DNA from: Multivorans sp965232105
GTDB taxonomy: Bacteria > Acidobacteriota > Thermoanaerobaculia > Multivoradales > Multivoraceae
Direction of reading: 5' to 3'
Length of the DNA: 64,000 bases
Assembly (NCBI GenBank): GCA_965232105.1
Contig: OZ246956.1
Location: 124,001-188,000 of the forward strand
Made by a program: the position numbers and the translations under genes. The notes under the pieces are model-generated. The model had not been told where the DNA came from and did not search any database. It worked only from the letters and a program-made list of their open reading frames with translations. Numbering within the stretch: the stretch's first letter is position 1; every line of letters begins with the position of its first letter. This document shows, piece by piece, positions 27,638-35,179 of the stretch.

Positions 27638-27723
27638 TCCTCAAACCCAACCGACCAGGACAGCATCTTCCGTCTAGAATCCCGCAGCCGAGCAACCGAA
27701 GCTGCCGAATCAGGAGCACCGAT

Positions 27724-28572
27724 ATGTACCCAGCCCAATTCGATTACCGTCGCGCCGGATCGGTCGATGAAGCGCTCGGCCTGCTGCAGGAGCACGAAGA
27801 CGCGAAGCTGATGGCCGGCGGCCACAGCCTGATCCCGATGATGAAGCTGCGCCTCGCGCAGCCGCCCGTCGTCATCGACATCGGCCGCCTCGATGAACTC
27901 AAGGGAATCTCCGAAGCCGGCGGCGGCGTCCGGGTCGGTGCCCTGACCACCCACGCCGACATCGCGGCCTCCGACATCCTCGCCGCGTCCTGCCCAGTTC
28001 TCGCCGAGGCCGCAGGCCACATCGGCGACGCCCAGGTCCGCAACCGCGGCACGATCGGCGGCAACATCGCCCACGCCGACCCGGGTTCCGACATCCCGCC
28101 CGTGCTCGTCCTGCTCGGAGCGTCCGTCCACCTGCAGTCCCCCTCCGGCACCCGCTCCGTCGCCGCGGCCGACTTCTTCCAGGACCTCCTGATGACCGAC
28201 ACAGGCTCAGACGAGATCCTCACCCATGTCGACGTCCCCGCCCAGAGCGCCGGCGCCGGCTCCGCCTACCTCAAGTTCGAGCACCCCGCCTCCGGCTACG
28301 CCGTCGTCGGCGCCGCGGCTTCAGTGACCGTCTCTGGCGGCCGTTGCACCGCCGCCGCCCTCGTCGTCGGCGGCGTCGGCGCGGTCCCGACCGCCGTCGA
28401 CGTCTCGAGCCTCATCGGCAGCGACCTCTCCGACGACGCGATCGCCTCAGCCGCCTCCGGCCTCGACACCGAAGACCCCATCGGCGACATCTTCGCCTCC
28501 GGCGACTACCGCGTCCACGTCGGCAAGGTCTACGGCAAGCGCGCCTTGGCAGCGGCCCGCGACCGGGCTTAG
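27724..28572 (+). CDS. coxM: FAD-binding subunit of the molybdenum hydroxylase (CoxM-like)
   Basis: A 282-residue FAD_binding_5 protein. AGGHSLIPMMKLRL and TIGGNIAHADPGSD are the two FAD-contact motifs, and a CO_deh_flav_C domain closes the protein. It completes the G-S-L-M set. The order differs from the classical coxMSL operons. The 86-bp gap before it contains a TAGAAT that could be a -10 element, though no good -35 is seen. A hairpin follows the stop. Confidence 0.9.
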   Translation: MYPAQFDYRRAGSVDEALGLLQEHEDAKLMAGGHSLIPMMKLRLAQPPVVIDIGRLDELKGISEAGGGVRVGALTTHADIAASDILAASCPVLAEAAGHIGDAQVRNRGTIGGNIAHADPGSDIPPVLVLLGASVHLQSPSGTRSVAAADFFQDLLMTDTGSDEILTHVDVPAQSAGAGSAYLKFEHPASGYAVVGAAASVTVSGGRCTAAALVVGGVGAVPTAVDVSSLIGSDLSDDAIASAASGLDTEDPIGDIFASGDYRVHVGKVYGKRALAAARDRA

Positions 28573-28578
28573 CTGGTC

Positions 28579-28595
28579 ACCCGCCCGCGGCGGGT
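28579..28595 (+). terminator. Putative terminator after the molybdenum hydroxylase operon
   Basis: A 7-bp stem acccgcc/ggcgggt with a 3-nt loop begins 7 bases after the FAD-subunit stop. It has no T tract, so it is a moderate candidate. Confidence 0.4.
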
Positions 28596-28687
28596 CCGAG
28601 GGGGAGGGGTCCCAGGTGCCGCTCGCGGGCTGAGAACTTGAGTTCGAACCGTCTATGGGTCGGCGGGATTGCCGGGATCCATGGGGT

Positions 28688-28896
28688 CCGACGCCCTCCA
28701 GCCTGCGCAGGGTCCGAAGGGGTCAGGTCCTAGCGAGGCTGTCGGCAAGCGACGGCCCATGCCCGCTCACGAGCCGACACCCAACCGGAGCGCAGCCGAC
28801 CGCAGCGAGCGCCAACCCTTCATTGATCCGGCAAGCGCGAGCGTCCGCTGGGACCTGATCCCTTCGGACCCGGAGCAGGCGCGTGCAGCCGACGCC
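28688..28896. mobile_element. MITE-like element, copy A
   Basis: This 209-bp non-coding element has imperfect terminal inverted repeats of about 34 bp (28701-28734 with 28847-28880), both containing ggtccgaagg and caggtcc. Its sequence is nearly the same as 31089-31365 on the other side of a three-gene cassette. Both copies start and end with ccgacgcc. The ggggtcaggtcc core resembles palindromes mobilised by IS200-like (RAYT) transposases, but no transposase gene is in the window. Confidence 0.65.
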
Positions 28897-28967
28897 GCGC
28901 GGCGGGTAGTTCGGCGGCGTTTCCGTCTATGTCCATAGCCGCCTTGTCCGGATGCCCAGCGCCACCT

Positions 28968-28989
28968 CAGACAATCACATGATTGTCTG
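28968..28989. promoter_or_regulatory. Palindromic operator candidate before the toxin-antitoxin-like genes
   Basis: Perfect 10-bp arms cagacaatca and tgattgtctg with a 2-bp centre lie 50 bp before the first gene of the cassette. Antitoxins with zinc-finger and HTH domains usually repress their own operon by binding such a palindrome. Confidence 0.6.
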
Positions 28990-29038
28990 TGCGGCTTGAG
29001 CGGCGGCTTCATGAACCATATGATCTCGGACGGAGTGA

Positions 29039-29422
29039 ATGACACCCACGCATGGCCCGGAAGAACCCGCCGGTCTCAGTGCCTCGACGAGACAGAGACT
29101 AGCCGCGCTCGCCCGCCGGCGTCGAACTCGGGTGTCTTCCTTCACACCGAACCGCCCGATCGACTGGCGACCGGAGGACGTGAGGAGGCCTGGAGCCGAG
29201 TTCGACACGCACTTCGAGGAGGACTCCGCCTGGAGGCTGATTGCCGACCGGATCGAACAGGGCGAGCCAATCGAGATCGTCCGGCTGCGACAGCCGAAGG
29301 GAGTCAAGGGCTACGTCATGAAGATCGACCTGGAACCAGACGCGCCCAGGCTCTACGTGAAGCTGGAACTGGGTTCCAGGAAAGTCATCGGGCGCAGCTT
29401 CCACTACTCGGAACACGACTGA
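29039..29422 (+). CDS. Small basic protein, possible toxin partner of the downstream antitoxin
   Basis: 127 residues. The N-terminus is Arg-rich (RQRLAALARRRRTRV). The conserved-looking part is residues 58-127, an alpha/beta segment with WRLIADRIEQGEPIEIV, YVMKIDLEPDAPRLYVKLEL and a terminal GRSFHYSEHD. I do not recognise a named family. Its place 13 bp before a YgiT-type zinc-finger/HTH gene, the usual toxin-then-antitoxin order of mqsRA-like modules, suggests a toxin. That is inference from context. The ATG at 29039 follows GGAGTGA. Confidence 0.5.
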   Translation: MTPTHGPEEPAGLSASTRQRLAALARRRRTRVSSFTPNRPIDWRPEDVRRPGAEFDTHFEEDSAWRLIADRIEQGEPIEIVRLRQPKGVKGYVMKIDLEPDAPRLYVKLELGSRKVIGRSFHYSEHD

Positions 29423-29435
29423 AGGACTGACGACC

Positions 29436-30002
29436 ATGGCGCCCGAATCCCGATCAACCGCAACCGTCGATCTCGCCCCGTCCTGCCCCCGATGCGATGA
29501 ACCGTCCGTCGTCACCTACCGGCACGAACATGGCTTCAACTACGGCTCCGGCGAGACCGCCGTCAAGTTGCACGTCGAACTTCCAGTTCGTCGCTGCACG
29601 GCGTGTGAGTTCCAGTTTCTCGACCACGAGGCGGAGAGGATCAAGCACGACGCCGTCTGCCGCCATCTCGGCGTGCTCACGCCCAGTGAGGTTCGGAGGA
29701 TTCGGGAGGATCGCGGCCTCACGCGCTCCGCTTTCGCCCAGTTGACAGGCCTTGGCGAGGCCACCCTGAACCGCTGGGAGAATGGCACTGTCGTCCAGAA
29801 CCCGGCGAACGACAGGTACCTCCGTCTGCTCGGCACGCCCGCCGGCTGGTCTCAACTGGTTCGCCTCGCGACCCCTCCCGCCTCCGAACAGGCACCAACT
29901 CGCGAGCCCGGAGTGAACACACCCGGTCCATTCCGCAGACTGGAAGCTACGGCCGCCCTCCGCCAGCAGCAGGGCGACTTCAACCTGGAGCCAGCCGCCT
30001 AG
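29436..30002 (+). CDS. YgiT/MqsA-type antitoxin: zinc finger plus Xre-like HTH
   Basis: 188 residues. A zinc finger is formed by CPRCDE (near residue 17) and CTAC (near 53). A helix-turn-helix follows at about 92-128 (LTRSAFAQLTGLGEATLNRWENG), here in two parts: LTRSAFAQLTGLGEA and TLNRWENG. This is the MqsA/YgiT layout. The C-terminal 50 residues are a loose, Pro- and Gln-containing tail. It probably represses the operon through the palindrome at 28968-28989 and neutralises the upstream gene product. The ATPase gene starts 7 bp after its stop, so all three genes form one operon. Confidence 0.78.
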   Translation: MAPESRSTATVDLAPSCPRCDEPSVVTYRHEHGFNYGSGETAVKLHVELPVRRCTACEFQFLDHEAERIKHDAVCRHLGVLTPSEVRRIREDRGLTRSAFAQLTGLGEATLNRWENGTVVQNPANDRYLRLLGTPAGWSQLVRLATPPASEQAPTREPGVNTPGPFRRLEATAALRQQQGDFNLEPAA

Positions 30003-30009
30003 AGCTCTG

Positions 30010-30972
30010 ATGTACATCACGACCTTCTACTCCTTCAAGGGCGGCGTAGGCCGGACCATGGCCTTGGTCAACGTCGCGGTTGACCTTGCGAACCGGGGCA
30101 AGCGGGTGCTGATCGTGGACTTCGATCTCGAGGCGCCGGCGCTCGACACCTTCGATCTCGGGCGCCCCCCCGAATCGACCCTCGGCATGGTCGACTTCGT
30201 TCGTGAGTACCTGGACACCGGCATGGCGCCGGACGCCGCGCACTTCCTGTTCAAGTCCGCCGACCTTCCAAACAACGGCGGCGGGCTATGGATCATGCCC
30301 TCAGGTTCCCAAGACCGCGGCTACGCCTCCCGACTTGCCTCGATCGACTGGAACGACCTCTACGAGAACCACGACGGCTACCTCCTGTTGGAGGACCTGA
30401 AGCTCCAATGGCAGGCCGAGATCGAACCTGACCATGTACTGATCGACTGCAGAAACGGGTACACCGACATCGGCGGGATCTGCACCCGGCACCTTCCGAA
30501 CGCGGTCGCCGTCTTCTTCTTCCCGAACCAGCAGAACCTGCGCGGCTTGACCAAGATCGTCCGCGACATCAGGGCGGAGGGAACGGGTCCCCGCCGGCAG
30601 CGCATCGATCTCCACTTCGTCCTCTCCAATGTGCCGGACCTTGACGACGAAGACCCCGCACTCCACCAGATGCTCTCGAACTTCCAGACCGGTCTCGGTT
30701 TCACAAACCCTCCCTTCCTTATCCACCGAAACGACAGCCTCTCGCTCCTCAACCAGACGATCTTCACCAAGGACCGCCAAGCCAGCAGGCTTGCACAGGA
30801 GTACGAAGCACTTGCCGCGGAGATCGACCGCCTCAGTTCCCTGGGCAGTTCGGGCTATCAACTCGACCACCAGAAGCGCGACACACGGCAGCCTTGCACG
30901 GCTCCCGAAGAGTCCGTTTCCAGCAACGCAACCAGTCCCCGAGAGGAGTCGGTAGAGGAAAGTGGCAGTTGA
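30010..30972 (+). CDS. KGGVGR-type ParA/MinD-like ATPase
   Basis: 320 residues. YSFKGGVGRTMALVNVA (about 7-23) is a deviant Walker A in which the usual KT follows as RT. RVLIVDFDLEAPALD is the A'/switch region, and VLIDCRNGYTDIGG is a Walker B-like strand. These are features of the KGGVGR variant SIMIBI ATPases. Related proteins are often found beside variable effector genes in conflict systems rather than in plasmid partition. Here it sits 7 bp behind an antitoxin-like gene inside a MITE-flanked cassette. The C-terminal 40 residues are polar and probably disordered. Its task in the cassette is unknown. Confidence 0.72.
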   Translation: MYITTFYSFKGGVGRTMALVNVAVDLANRGKRVLIVDFDLEAPALDTFDLGRPPESTLGMVDFVREYLDTGMAPDAAHFLFKSADLPNNGGGLWIMPSGSQDRGYASRLASIDWNDLYENHDGYLLLEDLKLQWQAEIEPDHVLIDCRNGYTDIGGICTRHLPNAVAVFFFPNQQNLRGLTKIVRDIRAEGTGPRRQRIDLHFVLSNVPDLDDEDPALHQMLSNFQTGLGFTNPPFLIHRNDSLSLLNQTIFTKDRQASRLAQEYEALAAEIDRLSSLGSSGYQLDHQKRDTRQPCTAPEESVSSNATSPREESVEESGS

Positions 30973-31088
30973 CTCTGGAGGGCGAGACTATGGACTGGCC
31001 CGTACTTCGTTCGAGGCTCTGAGCGCCCCTTTGGTACCAACGGCGAAGCACTCACCTTGCCACGATCGCCCATGGTGCCTGGCCCGGC

Positions 31089-31365
31089 CCGACGCCCTCC
31101 AGCCTGCGCAGGGTCCGAAGGGGTCAGGTCCCAGCGAGGCTGTCGGCAAGCGACGGCCCATGCCGTCTCATGAACCGACACCCAACCGGAGCGCAGCCGA
31201 CCGCAACGAGCGCCGACCTCCCATTCATCCGGCAAGCGCGAACCCGGGTGGCGCGTTCCGCGCCACCCGTGAACCAGTCCGTGCGCCAGTCATCGGGCGC
31301 ACGGATGGCGCCTCCGCTGGGACCTGACCCCTTCGGGCCCGGAGCAGGCGGGTGCAACCGACGCC
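31089..31365. mobile_element. MITE-like element, copy B, with two extra hairpins
   Basis: This 277-bp copy of the element at 28688-28896 has the same terminal arms (starting at 31102 and ending at 31349). It differs by an internal segment that holds two perfect hairpins: 31245-31269 (11-bp stem, ttc loop) and 31278-31305 (10-bp stem). It lies between the convergent ATPase and acyl-CoA dehydrogenase genes and may serve as their bidirectional terminator. The rest of 30973-31445 shows no gene. Confidence 0.65.
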
Positions 31366-31445
31366 GCCACGCCAGCCCACCAGCCGACCCCCGCGACGCG
31401 GCGCAGCCGCGTCGCACCCGGCAGCCGTCCAGGCTGCCTCCGGAT

Positions 31446-32624
31446 TCAGTAGCTGCGTGGCAACCCGAGAACGTGCTGGGCCAGGTACGTCAACACGAGG
31501 TTCGTCGAGATCGGGGCCGTCTGGAACAACCGGCACTCGCGCCACTTGCGTTCGATGTCGTACTCCGTGGCGAAGGCGAAGCCGCCGAAGGTCTGGAAGC
31601 AGGTGTCGCCGGCGTTCCAGGCGGCTTCGGAGGCGAGGAGTTTTGCGCTGTTCGCCTCGGCGCCGCATTCGCGGCCGGCGTCGTAGAGGGCGGCGGCCTT
31701 GCGGACGATCATTTCGGCGGCGTCGGTTTCGGCGTGGGCGCGAGCGATCGGAAACTGGATGCCCTGGTTCTGGCCGATGGGCCTTCCGAAGACCTCGCGT
31801 TCGTTGGCGTACTCGACGGCGCGGCGGATGAAGTAGCGGGCATCGCCGATCGCCTCGGAGGCGAGCAGGATGCGCTCGGCGTTCATGCCGCTCAGGATGT
31901 ACTTGAAGCCGTGGCCCTCGTCGCCGATCCGGCTGCTGACCGGGATGCGCAGGTTGTCGAAGAAGACCTGGGTCGTGCCGTGGTTGATCATCGTGTCGAT
32001 CGGCTGGATCTCCAGGCCGTTACCCCGCGCTTCGCGGAGGTCGACGAGGAACACGGACAGGCCCCGTGAGCGCTTCTCGACCTGATCCGCCGGCGTGGTG
32101 CGGGCGAGCAGGATCATCAGGTCGGAGTGGAGCGCGCGGCTGGTCCAGATCTTCTGGCCGTTGACGACATACGTGTCGCCGTCGCGGACAGCGGTGGTCC
32201 GGAGCTGCGTCGTGTCCGAGCCCGTCACCGGCTCGGTGACGCCGAACGCCTGCAGCCGCAGCTCGCCGCTCGCGATCTTCGGCAGGTACTGCTGCTTCTG
32301 TTCGTCGCTGCCGTGGCGCAGGACCGTGCCCATCGTGTACATCTGGGCGTGGCAGGCGGCGGCGTTGCAGCCGCTCGAGTGGATCGTCTCCAGGACCACG
32401 CTTGCGGCGCGCAGCGGCAGGCCTGAGCCACCGTACTCCTCGGGAATCAGGCAGCCGAGGTACTCGTGCTCGGTCAGTGCCCGGACGAACTCCGTCGGGT
32501 ACTCGGCGGCAGCGTCGAGACGTCGCCAGTACTCGCCCGGGAACTGCTCGCAGATACGGCGCACCGGATCGCGGAGGTAGGGGTAGTCGTTCTCGATGGA
32601 GACTTGGAGGTCGCTGTCCGTCAT
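31446..32624 (-). CDS. Acyl-CoA dehydrogenase family protein
   Basis: A 392-residue FAD flavoprotein with the three ACAD domains: a helical N-domain, a middle beta-domain with QAFGVTEPVTGSDTTQLRT and KIWTSRA, and a helical C-domain with ANEREVFGRPIGQNQGIQFP. The C-domain also has QTFGGFAFATEYDIERKWRE. It oxidises an acyl-CoA at C2-C3; the chain preference is unknown. It starts 33 bp after the pyruvate kinase stop on the same strand, an unusual operon partner that may only reflect shared transcription. Confidence 0.9.
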   Translation of the reverse strand: MTDSDLQVSIENDYPYLRDPVRRICEQFPGEYWRRLDAAAEYPTEFVRALTEHEYLGCLIPEEYGGSGLPLRAASVVLETIHSSGCNAAACHAQMYTMGTVLRHGSDEQKQQYLPKIASGELRLQAFGVTEPVTGSDTTQLRTTAVRDGDTYVVNGQKIWTSRALHSDLMILLARTTPADQVEKRSRGLSVFLVDLREARGNGLEIQPIDTMINHGTTQVFFDNLRIPVSSRIGDEGHGFKYILSGMNAERILLASEAIGDARYFIRRAVEYANEREVFGRPIGQNQGIQFPIARAHAETDAAEMIVRKAAALYDAGRECGAEANSAKLLASEAAWNAGDTCFQTFGGFAFATEYDIERKWRECRLFQTAPISTNLVLTYLAQHVLGLPRSY

Positions 32625-32657
32625 GGCGGGTGATCGTAGCGGAGCAACCCGCGCCGG

Positions 32658-34109
32658 CTACTGCGGCCGCACCCGGTGGATCCGCACCAGGTTCGTCGGC
32701 GGCCGATCCTGGATCGGGTCGCCCATCAGCAGCACGATCGTGTCGCCGGGCAAGGCCAGATTGCCGGCGAGGAGCTGCCGGTCGACCATCGCGACGACCT
32801 CGTCGTGGTGGTAGACCTCCTGGTCCATCCGCACGGAGTGGACACCCCAGACGAGCTGGAGCTCGCGCATGCTGCGCGGTTCGCGGGTGAACGCCAGCAC
32901 CGGCGTCGACGGCCGACGGCAGGCGACCTGGCGGGCGGTGAAACCGCCCTGGCTGAGAACCACGATCCCCTGCGCGCTCAGATGCCGGGCCGACAGGATG
33001 GCAGCCGCCGAGACCGTCTCCGGGATCTCCAGCGCGCCCAGCCGGTTCGGCGGTTCGATGTCGTACGGGCCGACCTCCATCGTGTGGAAGCCGACCGGCT
33101 GCGACATGTGCTTCGAGAGTTGGTAGCGCTCCGACTCGGCGATGATCCGGTGCATCGTCTGCACCGCCTCCAGGGGATAGCGGCCGGCAGCACTTTCGCC
33201 GGACAGCATCATCGCGTCGGCGCCGTCGAACACGGCGTTCGCCACGTCCGACGACTCGGCTCGGGTCGGCCGCGGGTGCTCGATCATCGACTCCAGCATC
33301 TGGGTCGCCACGATCACCGGCCGCGCCAGCCGCCACCCGGACTCGATGATCCGCTTCTGCTCCACCGGCACCTGGTGGAGCGGAATCTCGACCCCCAGGT
33401 CGCCCCGCGCCACCATCACACCGTCGGATTCGAGCACGATCTCGTCGAGGTTCTCGAGCGCCCGGCGACGCTCCAGCTTGGCGATCACTGGCAGAGCACG
33501 GCCCGCCTGAACGGCAGCCTCCCGCACCCGCACGACGTCCGCGGAGCTTCCGATGTAGCTGGCCGCCAGGAAGTCGGCGTCCTCCTCGACCGCCATCCGG
33601 ATGTCGGCCAGGTCCTTGTCCGAGATGCGGAACGGCAGATGGCTGTCAGGCAGGTTGACGCCCTTGCGGCTCGACACGGCGCCGCCGACGATGACCTCGG
33701 CCCGAATCGTCTCCTCGTCCTTCGAGCGGACCTCCAACTGCACCCGTCCGTCGTCGATCAGGATCTGTTCTCCGGGCTGGACGTGCCGGACCATGTCCCG
33801 GTCGAGCGCAAGGTCGGTGCCGGCGCCCGCGCCCAGGGAGACGACGTCGCCATCCTTGAGCATCCGCGCGCCCTCGAAATGGTCGAGCCGGTGCCGGGGT
33901 CCCATCAGGTCGACCATCACCCCGACGGACCGGCCGGCCTCCTCGCTGACCTGCCGCACGAGCCGGATGAGGCGACGATGCTCCTCCCGGGTGCCGTGGG
34001 ACTGGTTCAGCCGGACGACGTTGACGCCGGCGCGGATCAGCCGCGCGAGGGTCTTCGGATTCGAGCTCGCGGGGCCGATCGTGGCGACGATCTTGGCTCG
34101 ACGCTGCAC
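32658..34109 (-). CDS. pyk: Pyruvate kinase
   Basis: A 483-residue glycolytic enzyme converting phosphoenolpyruvate and ADP to pyruvate and ATP. RRAKIVATIGPASSN opens the barrel. VIAKLERRRALENLDEIV and MVARGDLGVEI carry the phosphoryl-transfer Lys and metal ligands, and TQMLESMIEHPRPTRAESSD and MLSGESAAGRYP follow. Two motifs deviate from the norm: NQSHG stands for NFSHG, and DLMGPRHRL for the usual DTKGPEIR. The fold and most active-site residues are kept, so I still expect activity, possibly with altered cation or effector response. It is 53 bp downstream of gap. Confidence 0.92.
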   Translation of the reverse strand: MQRRAKIVATIGPASSNPKTLARLIRAGVNVVRLNQSHGTREEHRRLIRLVRQVSEEAGRSVGVMVDLMGPRHRLDHFEGARMLKDGDVVSLGAGAGTDLALDRDMVRHVQPGEQILIDDGRVQLEVRSKDEETIRAEVIVGGAVSSRKGVNLPDSHLPFRISDKDLADIRMAVEEDADFLAASYIGSSADVVRVREAAVQAGRALPVIAKLERRRALENLDEIVLESDGVMVARGDLGVEIPLHQVPVEQKRIIESGWRLARPVIVATQMLESMIEHPRPTRAESSDVANAVFDGADAMMLSGESAAGRYPLEAVQTMHRIIAESERYQLSKHMSQPVGFHTMEVGPYDIEPPNRLGALEIPETVSAAAILSARHLSAQGIVVLSQGGFTARQVACRRPSTPVLAFTREPRSMRELQLVWGVHSVRMDQEVYHHDEVVAMVDRQLLAGNLALPGDTIVLLMGDPIQDRPPTNLVRIHRVRPQ

Positions 34110-34162
34110 AGTGGTCTCAGTCCTCCGGGTTCACGTTCCGGACGGGGCAGTACCGACCTGCG

Positions 34163-35179
34163 TCAGGATCCGAGCTGCGCCAGGCGCTCGATCAGATCCG
34201 CAACCCGGTTCGAGTAACCCCACTCGTTGTCATACCACGACACGACGCGGGCGTACACGCCGCCGCCTTCAGCCGGAGTGACCCGGGTCAGCGGCGCGTC
34301 GAAGATCGACGAGTGGGGATTGCCGAGAATGTCGCTCGAAACGAGCGGGTCCTCCGAGTACTGGAGGATGCCGGCGAGGTTCGTCTCCGCCGCGGTGGAT
34401 GCCGCCGCGTTGACATCCTCACCGGTCGGGGCGCTGCGCAGCCTGCAGGTCAGATCGACGATCGAGCCGTCCGCCACGGGTACCCGCATCGCCATCCCGT
34501 CGAGCTTGCCGTTCAGGTGCGGCAGCACCTTGCCGACGGCGCGCGCGGCCCCGGTCGTCGTCGGGATGATGTTGGCCGTCGCCGAGCGGCTCCGCCGCGG
34601 ATCGCTGTGCGGCGAATCGACCAGGCGCTGGCCGTTCGTGTAGGCGTGAACCGTCGTGATGAAGCCCTCTTCGAATCCGAAGGCGTCGTCCAGCGTCTTG
34701 GCGAGCGGCGCCAGGCAGTTCGTCGTGCAGGAGGCGTTGGACACCACGCGATGCTCCGGACCCAAATCGCCGTCGTTGACGCCCAGCACGATCGTCGCGT
34801 CGATTTCGTCCTTGGCCGGGACCGTGAGGACGACCCGGGAGGCGCCGGCCTCGAGGTGGGACGCCACCTGGGCGCGAGTCCGGAACACGCCCGTCGACTC
34901 GACGGCGATGTCGACGCCGAGATCCCGCCACGGAAGCTGGGACGGATCCCGCTCCGCGCTGAGCCGGATCTGGCGGCCTCCCACGCGCAGGCCGTTCCCG
35001 GTCACCTCGACCTCCTGATCGAAGACCCCCTGCACCGTGTCGTAGCGCAGCAGGTAGGCGAGGCGCTCGGCATCGAACAGGTCGTTGATGCCGACGATCT
35101 CGACGTTGGGCCGAGCGGCCAGGATGCGGAAGACGCTGCGTCCGATCCTGCCGAAGCCATTGATGCCGACGCGGATCAT
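34163..35179 (-). CDS. gap: Glyceraldehyde-3-phosphate dehydrogenase, type I
   Basis: A 338-residue cytosolic enzyme with a full set of key residues. INGFGRIGR binds NAD. Cys151 is in SNASCTTNC and His178 in TTVHAYTNGQ. ATANIIPTTTGAARA and SWYDNEWGYSNRV follow. The Asp after strand 2 (INDLFD) suggests NAD rather than NADP. ATG 35179 was chosen because it gives the canonical N-terminus and overlaps the stop of the upstream paralogue by 4 bp (ATGA), a sign of translational coupling. It is followed by pyk. Confidence 0.95.
   Translation of the reverse strand: MIRVGINGFGRIGRSVFRILAARPNVEIVGINDLFDAERLAYLLRYDTVQGVFDQEVEVTGNGLRVGGRQIRLSAERDPSQLPWRDLGVDIAVESTGVFRTRAQVASHLEAGASRVVLTVPAKDEIDATIVLGVNDGDLGPEHRVVSNASCTTNCLAPLAKTLDDAFGFEEGFITTVHAYTNGQRLVDSPHSDPRRSRSATANIIPTTTGAARAVGKVLPHLNGKLDGMAMRVPVADGSIVDLTCRLRSAPTGEDVNAAASTAAETNLAGILQYSEDPLVSSDILGNPHSSIFDAPLTRVTPAEGGGVYARVVSWYDNEWGYSNRVADLIERLAQLGS

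Noticed and set aside
27638..27723. A sigma-70 promoter before the FAD-subunit gene (TAGAAT)
   Set aside because: A -10-like hexamer is present, but no -35 element at proper spacing could be found, so it is not listed as a feature.
28621..28660. Possible tRNA because of a TTCGAAC-like T-loop
   Set aside because: The flanking bases do not pair into a T-arm, and no acceptor, D or anticodon stems can be drawn.
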